A DNA stretch of 64,000 bases from Carboxylicivirga litoralis. GTDB taxonomy: Bacteria; Bacteroidota; Bacteroidia; Bacteroidales; Marinilabiliaceae. The stretch lies in assembly GCF_025499605.1 (NCBI RefSeq), contig NZ_JAFMVC010000021.1, positions 1-64,000 on the forward strand, in the 5' to 3' direction. The notes beneath the pieces are model-generated. The model saw nothing but the letters and a program-made list of their open reading frames with translations. It searched no databases and had not been told where the DNA came from. Positions 47,533 through 55,022 of the stretch are shown here, piece after piece (position 1 is the first letter of the stretch; every line of letters begins with the position of its first letter). A program made the position numbers and the translations under genes.

Positions 47533-48075
47533 ATGAGATTATTAAAGGAGAATGTAATTGGTGTTGTAGTTGACATTCAGGAAAGATTGTTTCCTCATAT
47601 CAATGAGAATGAAAAACTTGAGCATAACACCAAAATATTAGTTCAGGGACTAAAAGCCCTTGATGTTCCTTTTTTAGTAACTGAACAATACAAAAAAGGC
47701 TTGGGTGATACTGTTGCCGGCATCGAGGAATTAGTAAAAGAAGACCCACACTTCGAAAAAATGGCTTTTAGCTGTTGCGATGATCCTGCTTTTATGGAAG
47801 CATTAGAGACCAGTACCAAGCGAGTTGTTATCCTGGCCGGTATGGAAACACATATTTGCATGCTTCAAACAGCTGTTGACCTGAAAGCAAGAGGCTTCAC
47901 ACCTGTTATTGTTGAAAATTGTGTCAGCTCTCGAACTGAAGAAAACAAGCGCATTGCTATGGAGCGTTTTCGTCAGGAAGGTGTAATAATCACCAGCTAC
48001 GAATCAATTCTGTTTGAATTATGCCGAATTGCTGGCTCTGATGCATTTAAAACCATCAGTAAATTGGTTAAGTAA
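47533..48075 (+). CDS. Isochorismatase-family cysteine hydrolase
   Basis: A 180-aa hydrolase. The catalytic triad is Asp14 (VVDIQERLFP), Lys76 (HFEKMAFS) and Cys109 (GMETHICM). Family members act on isochorismate, nicotinamide or N-carbamoyl compounds; motifs do not separate these. It follows the phosphohexomutase gene by 2 nt, so it is co-transcribed, and ends at a clear terminator. Confidence 0.92.
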   Translation: MRLLKENVIGVVVDIQERLFPHINENEKLEHNTKILVQGLKALDVPFLVTEQYKKGLGDTVAGIEELVKEDPHFEKMAFSCCDDPAFMEALETSTKRVVILAGMETHICMLQTAVDLKARGFTPVIVENCVSSRTEENKRIAMERFRQEGVIITSYESILFELCRIAGSDAFKTISKLVK

Positions 48076-48095
48076 TTGAAAATACATATTTTGCG

Positions 48096-48123
48096 AGCCA
48101 CCTTTAACAAGGTGGCTTTTTTA
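48096..48123 (+). terminator. Terminator of isomerase/mutase/isochorismatase operon
   Basis: AGCCACCTT (48096-48104) pairs with AAGGTGGCT (48109-48117) around TAAC, followed by a T-run. It lies 20 nt after the isochorismatase-like stop and 27 nt before the next ATG. Confidence 0.85.
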
Positions 48124-48149
48124 TTGGGGATAATTGAAGAGAAGTGAGT

Positions 48150-49106
48150 ATGAGAAGAGTTTTTGGGATTGGAGAAACGGTGTTGGACATCATCTTTAAA
48201 AATCATCAACCAGTTGCAGCTAAAGCCGGAGGAAGTGCACTAAACACATTGGTTTCGTTGGCGCGAGTAGATGTTCCGGTTAATTTCATTACCGAAATTG
48301 GCAGAGACAAAGTGGGTGAAAACATCATGCAGTTTTTAACCGACAACAAGTTGAACACTGATTACATCTGCCGCTTCACAGAAGGGAAATCTGCTTTAGC
48401 ACTGGCTTACCTCAATGACAATAACGATGCCGAATATGAATTTTTTAAAGAGTACCCTAAACAACGCCTTGTTGGAAACATTCCTGATTTTAATGAAAAT
48501 GACATTGTTATTTTTGGCTCTTATTTTGGATTAAATCCTGCTGTCCGCCCTCGCCTGCTTGAATACTTAAAAGTAGCCAAAGACCATGGTTCTCTTATTA
48601 TTTACGACCCTAATTTTAGGAAACACCACCTGAAAAATCGCGAAAAACTCATTCCAATCATCGAAGAGAATTTCCGAATTGCTGACATAGTACGTGGTAG
48701 TGACGAAGATTTTGAAAATATCTTCAACTTAAATAATCCAACTGAAGTATATGCACGAGTGGCTGCTCATTGCAATAACCTGATAATAACGGCAGGTTCT
48801 AAAGGGGTTTACGCATTTGGCACTTCATACCATCATCATTTTAATGTTCCAATTATCAATCCGGTTAGCACCATTGGCGCAGGTGATAACTTCAATGCAG
48901 GTATTATTAAAGCACTGCTTGATTTTCAAATACTAAAAAAGAACAATCAACTCATATTAACAGCAGCAGATTGGGTGCATATTACAGCCTATGCCATTGA
49001 GTTTTCATCAGAAGTATGTATGCGCATCGACAATTACGTTGACGTCCACTTTAAAAGCAATTTTGCCTCTAAAGTAGAACGTCGTATTGCTTCTTCCAGT
49101 AATTAA
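48150..49106 (+). CDS. PfkB-family carbohydrate kinase
   Basis: A 318-aa ribokinase-like sugar kinase. Signature 1 is GGSALNTLVSLARVDVP and signature 2 is NPVSTIGAGDNFNAGI, the latter with the catalytic aspartate in GAGD. Candidates are fructose, ribose, adenosine or 2-keto-3-deoxygluconate, with no motif deciding. An in-frame GTG at 48144 is an alternative start; I prefer the ATG. It is convergent with a sugar-binding lipoprotein gene 3 nt away, so a link to sugar uptake is only suggestive. Confidence 0.9.
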   Translation: MRRVFGIGETVLDIIFKNHQPVAAKAGGSALNTLVSLARVDVPVNFITEIGRDKVGENIMQFLTDNKLNTDYICRFTEGKSALALAYLNDNNDAEYEFFKEYPKQRLVGNIPDFNENDIVIFGSYFGLNPAVRPRLLEYLKVAKDHGSLIIYDPNFRKHHLKNREKLIPIIEENFRIADIVRGSDEDFENIFNLNNPTEVYARVAAHCNNLIITAGSKGVYAFGTSYHHHFNVPIINPVSTIGAGDNFNAGIIKALLDFQILKKNNQLILTAADWVHITAYAIEFSSEVCMRIDNYVDVHFKSNFASKVERRIASSSN

Positions 49107-49109
49107 TAA

Positions 49110-50114
49110 TTACTCGTATATCTGCTCACGCGTATAGAACTTAGCTTCTTTAATCAAAACCTGATCTACATTTTCTTTTGTGACAGCTATTGATGGCACC
49201 TTTAGAGTAGGCACATCTATTTGTCCATTATTTGTTGTATCATTAATTAAACTACTCACTTTACTATCATTCCTAACCAACATCAACATCACTTCAGCTG
49301 CCTGACTGGCTGCTTCTTTTAAAGGATGAAAGGCCGTCATTTGCTGTTTGCCCGCTACAATATTTTTAACCCCATCAATGGTAGCATCTTGCCCGCTAAG
49401 ATATACAGGTTTCTCAACCCCCATTTCTTCGAGCGCCTTAATACAACCATCAGCCATGCCATCAAACCCGGCAAAAATAATATCGGGCACCTGCCCCGAC
49501 AGAGAAATAAACTGCTCCAATTCAAAAGCAGCATTAACATCACTCCAGTCTTCAATAAACGTATCATACAAAAGATCAATATTGCCTGATTCTATGTGTG
49601 GTTTGAGATGCTCGTGAATAGAAGTGGATAATCCCACAGCATTTCTATCATATTTGTCACCACCTAAAATAATAGCCGTTCCTGTTGGTTTAACTTTGAT
49701 TATTTCGTCAACCATCATCTTACCCAATTCAACATTATCGCCAGAAACAAAGAAATCAACCTCGCTATTTTTAATTAATCGATTATAGGCCATCACTTTA
49801 ATACCCCTTTCATGTCCTTCTCTAACTATAGCTGCAGCTGTGTTTGCATTAACAGCAATAATTGCCAGGCCATCAATCCCCATATCAAACAATTCGATAG
49901 CTCTTTGGTACTGAATATTTTCATCTCCATCCCCATGTTCGACATACACAGTAGCACCATTTTTTTCGGCATACTCTTTAAAAAAATTAGCTTCTTGAAT
50001 ATACCGCTCAGTATTAGGCGTCGAATAAATAAATCCTAGTTTAACTGACTTATCTGATTGACATGCTGAAAATGCAACAACACATAATAGTATCAATAAT
50101 TTAATGTTACGCAT
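49110..50114 (-). CDS. Sugar-binding lipoprotein (XylF-like, type I periplasmic binding fold)
   Basis: A 334-aa lipoprotein with lipobox FSAC, lipid Cys18. The following domain (about 24-330) is a periplasmic binding protein family I fold with KLGFIYSTP, NLNTAAA-like NANTAAAIV, SGDNVELG, and FAGFDGMADG, closest to D-xylose/ribose binding proteins. No ABC permease or ATPase gene lies near. The divergent gene encodes a chemotaxis receptor starting 125 nt away, so ligand binding may feed chemotaxis instead of transport. No evidence shows which sugar binds. Confidence 0.85.
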   Translation of the reverse strand: MRNIKLLILLCVVAFSACQSDKSVKLGFIYSTPNTERYIQEANFFKEYAEKNGATVYVEHGDGDENIQYQRAIELFDMGIDGLAIIAVNANTAAAIVREGHERGIKVMAYNRLIKNSEVDFFVSGDNVELGKMMVDEIIKVKPTGTAIILGGDKYDRNAVGLSTSIHEHLKPHIESGNIDLLYDTFIEDWSDVNAAFELEQFISLSGQVPDIIFAGFDGMADGCIKALEEMGVEKPVYLSGQDATIDGVKNIVAGKQQMTAFHPLKEAASQAAEVMLMLVRNDSKVSSLINDTTNNGQIDVPTLKVPSIAVTKENVDQVLIKEAKFYTREQIYE

Positions 50115-50172
50115 ATTTATATTGATTTTAAATGACAGGTTAAAATGCTAAAATTAATATTTTATGACAAAA

Positions 50173-50187
50173 ATGTTTTTAAAACAT
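50173..50187. promoter_or_regulatory. Palindrome between divergent sensor genes
   Basis: ATGTTTT-T-AAAACAT is a perfect 7-bp inverted repeat in the 125-nt region between the sugar-binding lipoprotein and chemotaxis receptor genes. It could be an operator shared by both. It is AT-rich and short, so a chance match is possible. Confidence 0.3.
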
Positions 50188-50239
50188 GATTTTTTTCACA
50201 ATTTTCGGAAAGTATTAGCAACTAAAACAACCAACAAGT

Positions 50240-52012
50240 ATGAAGTGGAAGGATCTTAAAATTCGCTCTAAAATAGGGAGTGGCTTTGCCCTTATCATGT
50301 CAGTCATTATAATTGTAGGAATAGTATTATTCACTAACTTATTGAATATCAATAAGGGCATCAAAGAACTAACAAACACCTACATTCCCATTGTCAGACA
50401 GGCTGCCAGACTTGATCGCTACTGGCACGAAACCCGCGAATTTGCTCGCTCATTTGACTTCACTGGCAATACATATTACAAAAACAGGGCAGAAAAGAGC
50501 TTTGAAAAAATGACGACTGCCCTGACAGAAATACAAAATATATTAGATAACGACTTAGTGATAATGACTGATGCCGGCGTAGATATGTCATTATTAATTG
50601 CCCAGGTTGAACAATATCAGAAAACAACTTCGAAGTATTATTCTCTTTTGATCGAATCCAACCAAAACAAAATAGATTATTTAGAGACAGTCAATGAATT
50701 ACGCACTTTAAATAGCTATAATTCAAACCTGGCCCATCAAATTTTTTCTGAGCTTATTGTGAACATTTACAATAACGAAGTGAAGCAAGATTTCAGTAAG
50801 ATTGAATTAATGGCCGAACATCTAAAAACAGCACAACGGAAATTAGATGCCAGAAATTTCAATACAACAGAAAATGAGCTCATAGAAGAAGCCACCAGAT
50901 CGCTGGATAGCTACATAGGCTCTTTACGTCAGCTAAAAAACGAAGAGCTCAAGCAGTTTGAATTGGCCAAAAGTATCATGTGGGAAGTTGGCGCTACAGC
51001 TGATGTTGGATTGGATTTAATGATGAAAATGGGTGATCAAAGTGAACAGATCATTGTATCTCAACGCAATATACTTACCTATTCTTTAGTAGTTATTATT
51101 TTACTTTGGATTAGCCTGGTATTTTTCCTATCAAAGGCAATTGCCAAGCCTGTTGAACAAAGCATTGAACAAGCACAACGATTGGCCACCGGTGATTTAT
51201 CGGTTGAGTTTATCTCCGATCGTAATGATGAAGTAGGTAAACTATCCAACGCGCTCAACACAATGGTTAGCAACCTTAAAAATATGGTTCAACAAATTAG
51301 CACCAGCGCCAATGAGATAGTAAGTGCAAGCACCCAATTGTCGAATGGCGCCAACGAATTATCCGACGGTGCAACACAACAAGCATCTTCAGCAGAAGAA
51401 GTATCATCGTCAATGGAAGAAATGTTTGCTAATATTCAGCAAAACACCGACAACTCAAGAGCTACGGAGAAAATTGCCAACCAAGCATCGAAAGGAATAG
51501 CCGATAGCAACAAGGCATCAAAAATCGCCAGTGATAACATTGAGCAGATTGCAGAAAAAATCAACATCATTAGCGACATTGCGATGCAAACCAACATCCT
51601 ATCGTTGAATGCAGCCGTTGAAGCTGCCCGTGCCGGGCAAGAAGGAAGAGGCTTTGCTGTGGTTGCGGCTGAAGTAAGAAAATTAGCCGAACGAAGTCAG
51701 CAAGCTGCTAATGAAATTACATCGGCCTCACAAGACACCATTGATTCGTCGCGAACAGCTAAAGATAAGTTGGATACCATTACCCCTGAAATAGAAAAAA
51801 CAGCTCATCTCGTTAAGGAGATTTCAACAGCATCAATGGAGCAATTGAGTGGAGTAGAACAAATAAACAGTGCTCTCCAACAATTGAATCAAATCACTCA
51901 ACGTAATGCAGCCAGTGCCGACTCTATTAATAATGCAGCGCATTCACTAGAGCAATTATCACTTCAGCTGGAAGAAGCCGTTAAACTATTTGACAGCAGT
52001 AAGGCAATATAG
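50240..52012 (+). CDS. Methyl-accepting chemotaxis protein
   Basis: A 590-aa chemoreceptor. It has an N-terminal membrane helix (about 15-32), a large helical periplasmic domain (about 33-278) resembling a helical-bundle sensor, a second helix (about 279-301), a HAMP domain (302-355), and a long signalling domain ending near residue 590. The tip carries [20 protein letters not shown], the hairpin that binds CheW and CheA. It is divergent from a sugar-binding lipoprotein gene, suggesting the lipoprotein presents ligand to it. No chemotaxis or flagellar genes lie in the window, so its pathway may instead act on gliding or cell development. Confidence 0.93.
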   Translation: MKWKDLKIRSKIGSGFALIMSVIIIVGIVLFTNLLNINKGIKELTNTYIPIVRQAARLDRYWHETREFARSFDFTGNTYYKNRAEKSFEKMTTALTEIQNILDNDLVIMTDAGVDMSLLIAQVEQYQKTTSKYYSLLIESNQNKIDYLETVNELRTLNSYNSNLAHQIFSELIVNIYNNEVKQDFSKIELMAEHLKTAQRKLDARNFNTTENELIEEATRSLDSYIGSLRQLKNEELKQFELAKSIMWEVGATADVGLDLMMKMGDQSEQIIVSQRNILTYSLVVIILLWISLVFFLSKAIAKPVEQSIEQAQRLATGDLSVEFISDRNDEVGKLSNALNTMVSNLKNMVQQISTSANEIVSASTQLSNGANELSDGATQQASSAEEVSSSMEEMFANIQQNTDNSRATEKIANQASKGIADSNKASKIASDNIEQIAEKINIISDIAMQTNILSLNAAVEAARAGQEGRGFAVVAAEVRKLAERSQQAANEITSASQDTIDSSRTAKDKLDTITPEIEKTAHLVKEISTASMEQLSGVEQINSALQQLNQITQRNAASADSINNAAHSLEQLSLQLEEAVKLFDSSKAI

Positions 52013-52023
52013 ATACTGATTAC

Positions 52024-52070
52024 AAAAAAAAAGCGGTGCCCGATTCATTGAATTGCGCACCGCTTTTTTT
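52024..52070 (+). terminator. Terminator of chemotaxis receptor gene
   Basis: AAAAAGCGGTGC pairs with GCACCGCTTTTTTT around a 17-nt loop, 11 nt after the stop codon. It is a strong intrinsic terminator. Confidence 0.85.
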
Positions 52071-52574
52071 ATCTAGCAGCGTTTAACTTTCGGACACAAT
52101 CACCAGTTAACTCTGATAACAGTGAATGTCTAAGCCGATCGGGAGGTGCTTAAAATACAATAATGATCCGATCGACAAATGGATAGTTATCGGTTTTAAC
52201 CTGATTGTTGTTGTTTGATGAGACGTGAATCAGCTGCTCTACCCTAAGCTGGAGCATACCTTAACCACGCATACAACTTGCGTTAGTAAGCGCAAACACC
52301 TTGCGTAGGGTAGCGCAAGAAACATGCGTCACTATGCGCAGACAGTTTGCGTGCCATTGCGCATATTATCATCCCCCTCGGCGAAGTTTATAACTTTGTC
52401 GAACTACTCCAGTAGTCTGCGACTACTATATTGTTATAACGGGCAAAATTAATGGTTCAATATCTAACATTGAAGACAAACCTGCATAATTCCTGGCACT
52501 AAAATAATGTTGTTACAAACTACTAGTTATGTTCGTAATTGCAAACTACGCCGAGCAGTGAAGAGAAGTTTAAT
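52071..52574. other. Gene-free region dense with inverted repeats, next to tRNA-Met
   Basis: No protein-coding gene or known RNA family is recognised in these 504 nt. They hold the palindromic CCGATCGG at 52135-52142 and CCGATCG at 52168-52174, the 23-bp-period palindrome array at 52278-52364, and a 7-bp hairpin AGTAGTC-TGC-GACTACT at 52411-52427 followed by GTTATAAC (52433-52440). The density of symmetry suggests a structured RNA, protein-binding region, or remnant of a mobile element beside the tRNA gene. No direct repeat of the tRNA end was found, so integration is unproven. Confidence 0.6.
52278..52364. repeat. Array of four 18-bp palindromes with exact 23-bp period
   Basis: Four units start at 52278, 52301, 52324 and 52347. 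They read TTGCGTTAGTAAGCGCAA, TTGCGTAGGGTAGCGCAA, ATGCGTCACTATGCGCAG and TTGCGTGCCATTGCGCAT, separated by 5-nt spacers ACACC, GAAAC and ACAGT. The arms (TGCGT, GCGCA) are constant, while the six central bases vary. The innermost T and G of the arms are kept in all four and are not complementary in DNA, so the unit has a direction and would pair as a U-G wobble in plus-strand RNA. A decayed unit precedes it (ACGCAT ACAAC, 52267-52277). Confidence 0.9.
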
Positions 52575-52606
52575 AAAAAAGCCTCCAAGAATTATCTTGA
52601 AGGCTT
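52575..52606 (-). terminator. tRNA-Met terminator
   Basis: On the minus strand AAAGCCTTCAAG pairs with CTTGGAGGCTTT (one G-U pair), followed by a T-run. It directly follows the tRNA 3' end. Confidence 0.85.
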
Positions 52607-52609
52607 TAG

Positions 52610-52683
52610 TACCGAGAGGCGGGCTTGAACCGCCGACCTCAGGATTATGAATCCTGCGCTCTAACCAGCTGAGCTACCTCGGC
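52610..52683 (-). tRNA. tRNA-Met (CAT)
   Basis: The minus strand folds into a cloverleaf: acceptor GCCGAGG/TCTCGGT with two G-U pairs, D-arm GCTCAGCTGGTTAGAGC, anticodon stem CAGGA/TCCTG with loop TTCATAA (anticodon CAT), and T-arm GGCGG-TTCAAGC-CCGCC. The CCA end is not encoded. The anticodon stem lacks the three G-C pairs of an initiator. An Ile2 tRNA with modified CAT is possible, but the elongator Met form is more likely. Confidence 0.92.
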
Positions 52684-52734
52684 ATTGTGCTTTGGAGTTC
52701 GTAACATCGCTGTGTTTCTCCGTTTTTGCGGTTG

Positions 52735-52769
52735 CAAATGTAGGGCAAAAGTTTATACCTACCAACAAA
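52735..52769 (-). promoter_or_regulatory. tRNA-Met promoter
   Basis: The minus strand has TACATTTG (complement of 52735-52742), a perfect -7 box about 52 nt upstream of the tRNA 5' end. A TTG or TTTG -33 element lies 20 or 23 nt further upstream (52763-52769). Confidence 0.55.
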
Positions 52770-52949
52770 AAAAATAAAAATATTTCCTTTTTTTTCACCT
52801 CCTTCACTAAACTATCTATGTGTGAGCAAAATCCAAGTGAAAAATATTTCAAAAGCCATAAAGCGTTAAGCCATGTTTAACTTGGTTTTAATTTTATAAA
52901 GAAATCTATTATATTGTAAGCCATAACAGATCACTAAATAAATACCAAC

Positions 52950-53339
52950 ATGCCTACTCAAAAAGAAAAGTTCGAACTTGAATATATTATCAAGACTTCT
53001 CCGTCTATTTTATTTGCACGCCTAAGTAGTCCTAGCGGATTATCTGAATGGTTTGCTGACGATGTCAATTTAAAAGGTAAAATATACACTTTTGTATGGG
53101 AAGGTTCGGAACAACAAGCTGAGCAAGTACTTCGTAAGGAGAACAAAATGGTACGTTACCATTGGTTAGACGACGAAGATGAAAAAGCTTACTTTGAGTT
53201 TAAAATTAATGTGGATGACCTGACTGGTGAGACAGCTCTGGTTATCATCGACTTTGCTGAACCAGACGAAAAAGAAGACTCTATTGAGTTATGGAATCAG
53301 CAAATTGACGAACTAAAGCACGGTCTTGGTTCAGTTTAA
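52950..53339 (+). CDS. START-like domain protein (SRPBCC fold)
   Basis: A 129-aa small soluble protein. The helix-grip pattern starts with EKFELEYIIKTSPSILFARLS, with SGLSEWFADDVN, IYTFVWEGSEQQ and a C-terminal helix LWNQQIDELKHGLG. It matches the START-like/AHSA1-like small proteins common in Bacteroidota. Such folds bind hydrophobic ligands or act as Hsp90 co-chaperones; the role here is not known. It is followed by a clear terminator, so it is not in one transcript with the permease gene after it. Confidence 0.85.
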   Translation: MPTQKEKFELEYIIKTSPSILFARLSSPSGLSEWFADDVNLKGKIYTFVWEGSEQQAEQVLRKENKMVRYHWLDDEDEKAYFEFKINVDDLTGETALVIIDFAEPDEKEDSIELWNQQIDELKHGLGSV

Positions 53340-53361
53340 AACGATTGATAATAACATTTAT

Positions 53362-53394
53362 AATCCGGTCATTTAAGTTGACCGGATTTTTTTT
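53362..53394 (+). terminator. Terminator after START-like gene
   Basis: AATCCGGTCA (53362-53371) pairs with TGACCGGATT (53379-53388) around TTTAAGT, followed by a T-run. Confidence 0.85.
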
Positions 53395-53462
53395 GCTTTA
53401 ATATGTAAGAGAATAGTCTATTTAAATTGTCATAAACAGTGTAATATTTACGATTCTCTTTC

Positions 53463-54872
53463 ATGAAAAAACTTCATCTATTTACCTTAAGAAGCTTTGT
53501 TGGTCCATTAATAAGTACTTTTTTCATTTCTCTTTTTGTACTATTAATGCAGATTCTTTGGCAATACATTGACATTTTAGTTGGCAAAGGGCTTGATTTT
53601 ATAACAATCACTAAACTGCTTATTTACTCAATCCTGCAAGTAATGCCAATGGCATTGCCATTAGCCATTTTACTGGCCTCGTTAATGACCTTCGGAAATA
53701 TGGGAGAAAACTACGAACTGACTGCAATAAAAGCATCGGGTGTTTCTCTTTTTAAAGTGATGAAACCCTTAATAATACTAACATTTATACTTTCCATTGG
53801 TACTTTTGCCTTTTCTGACAATGTAACACCATGGGCCAATCTTAAGTTCTATTCTTTAATAAACTCCATAAAAACGTACCAACCAGAACTTGAGATTAAG
53901 GAAAAAGAGTTTAATAAAATGGGTAATTACAGCATCAAGGCTCAAAATAAAAACAAAACAACAGGAGCTCTTGATGGCTTAATGATTTACGATCACAGTA
54001 ACGCAAAAAATCCGCATACCAATACAACCGTTGCCGAGACTGGCTTTCTGAAAATGGATGACAATATTAACATGATGCGTATAACACTTCATAACGGCAT
54101 CAGGTATGAGGGAAATGTCAAAGACAAAAAGCATGTAATGACGATTAAAGATCAACAATATTATCGGGTTGATAAGTTTAAAAAGCAAGTCGCTTTAATC
54201 GATATGCAGGATACAGAGTTTCAGGTTGATGAAACTGGTTTTGCAAGCCTCAACCGAATGAAAAATTTAAAGCAGCTCAAAACAGACATTGAACAATACA
54301 AACATGAGCAACAAGCAATTGCCTTGGAGATAAGCAAAGCCGTTTATTCTCAAGGTGTCACTATCAGCCCAGAATCAGCCAGTATTAATATAGAATCACT
54401 TTACTACAATCAACCTACTTCATGGCAACAAATAGCCATACAAAAGGCAAAAAGAAAAACTCAGAATCAATTATTAAACCTGGAAAACAAGATAAATGAA
54501 ATTAGTTCCTTCCGTAAAAAAGAGGTTGCTCACTTGGTAGAATTTCATCGTAAATTCACACTTCCTTTTACCTGTCTTATTTTCTTTTTCATTGGTTCTT
54601 CACTCGGAGCCATTATTCGTAAAGGAGGCTTTGGCATGCCAGTTGTGATGGCAATAGTTCTATTTATAGCGTTCTATATGCTTGATTCATTTGGTACTAA
54701 CATGGCAAAAAAAGAGGTTCTTCCCGTTTTTACAGGCATGTGGCTATCTTCAGGGGTACTATTACTAATTGCTTTATTTTTAACCTATCAATCATCAACC
54801 GACTCCAGTCTTCTCAATTTAGATGACATAAAGGTTATTATAAAGCGTAAATTAAATCTCATTAAAGCATAA
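53463..54872 (+). CDS. LptF/LptG-family permease (first of tandem pair)
   Basis: A 469-aa YjgP/YjgQ-type permease of the lipopolysaccharide export ABC transporter. The N-terminal three helices (about 14-35, 55-78, 100-120) are followed by a periplasmic domain (about 130-350) and three C-terminal helices including GSSLGAIIRKGGFGMPVV. The FVLLMQILWQYIDILVGKGLDF motif is typical. It is paired with a second such gene 129 nt downstream. LptF and LptG form a heterodimer with LptB; which is which cannot be read from sequence. Confidence 0.92.
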   Translation: MKKLHLFTLRSFVGPLISTFFISLFVLLMQILWQYIDILVGKGLDFITITKLLIYSILQVMPMALPLAILLASLMTFGNMGENYELTAIKASGVSLFKVMKPLIILTFILSIGTFAFSDNVTPWANLKFYSLINSIKTYQPELEIKEKEFNKMGNYSIKAQNKNKTTGALDGLMIYDHSNAKNPHTNTTVAETGFLKMDDNINMMRITLHNGIRYEGNVKDKKHVMTIKDQQYYRVDKFKKQVALIDMQDTEFQVDETGFASLNRMKNLKQLKTDIEQYKHEQQAIALEISKAVYSQGVTISPESASINIESLYYNQPTSWQQIAIQKAKRKTQNQLLNLENKINEISSFRKKEVAHLVEFHRKFTLPFTCLIFFFIGSSLGAIIRKGGFGMPVVMAIVLFIAFYMLDSFGTNMAKKEVLPVFTGMWLSSGVLLLIALFLTYQSSTDSSLLNLDDIKVIIKRKLNLIKA

Positions 54873-54947
54873 AAACTAACCTATTCCAGTGATTAAAACA
54901 CCGCTTAATACAATGTTATCTACAGTTAAAGTAAAAACCTAAATCAC

Positions 54948-54982
54948 ATTGTATGGATGTTTAAAGGATTCAACTAACTTTG
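54948..54982 (+). promoter_or_regulatory. Promoter of second LptF/G gene
   Basis: TAACTTTG at 54975-54982 matches TAnnTTTG, with ATTG at 54948-54951 and a 23-nt spacer. It gives a leader of about 35 nt to the ATG at 55023 and shows that the second permease can be expressed apart from the first. Confidence 0.55.
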
Positions 54983-55022
54983 CCGTCAGACACAATTTAT
55001 AGTGTATGAGATCTCAGAGCGC

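Noticed and set aside
52278-52364. Possible CRISPR array
   Set aside because: The repeats are 18-bp palindromes with 5-nt spacers and only the inner six bases vary. CRISPR spacers are about 30 nt, and no cas gene is nearby.
52071-52574. Integrated element with attachment site at tRNA-Met
   Set aside because: No copy of the tRNA 3' end, integrase or phage gene was found in the adjoining DNA.
52610-52683. tRNA-Ile2 with CAT anticodon
   Set aside because: It cannot be fully excluded without checking the lysidine identity positions, but the overall sequence fits elongator Met better.
55002-55022. Upstream GTG start of the second LptF/G permease
   Set aside because: The ATG at 55023 aligns with the paralogue start and fits the promoter spacing.
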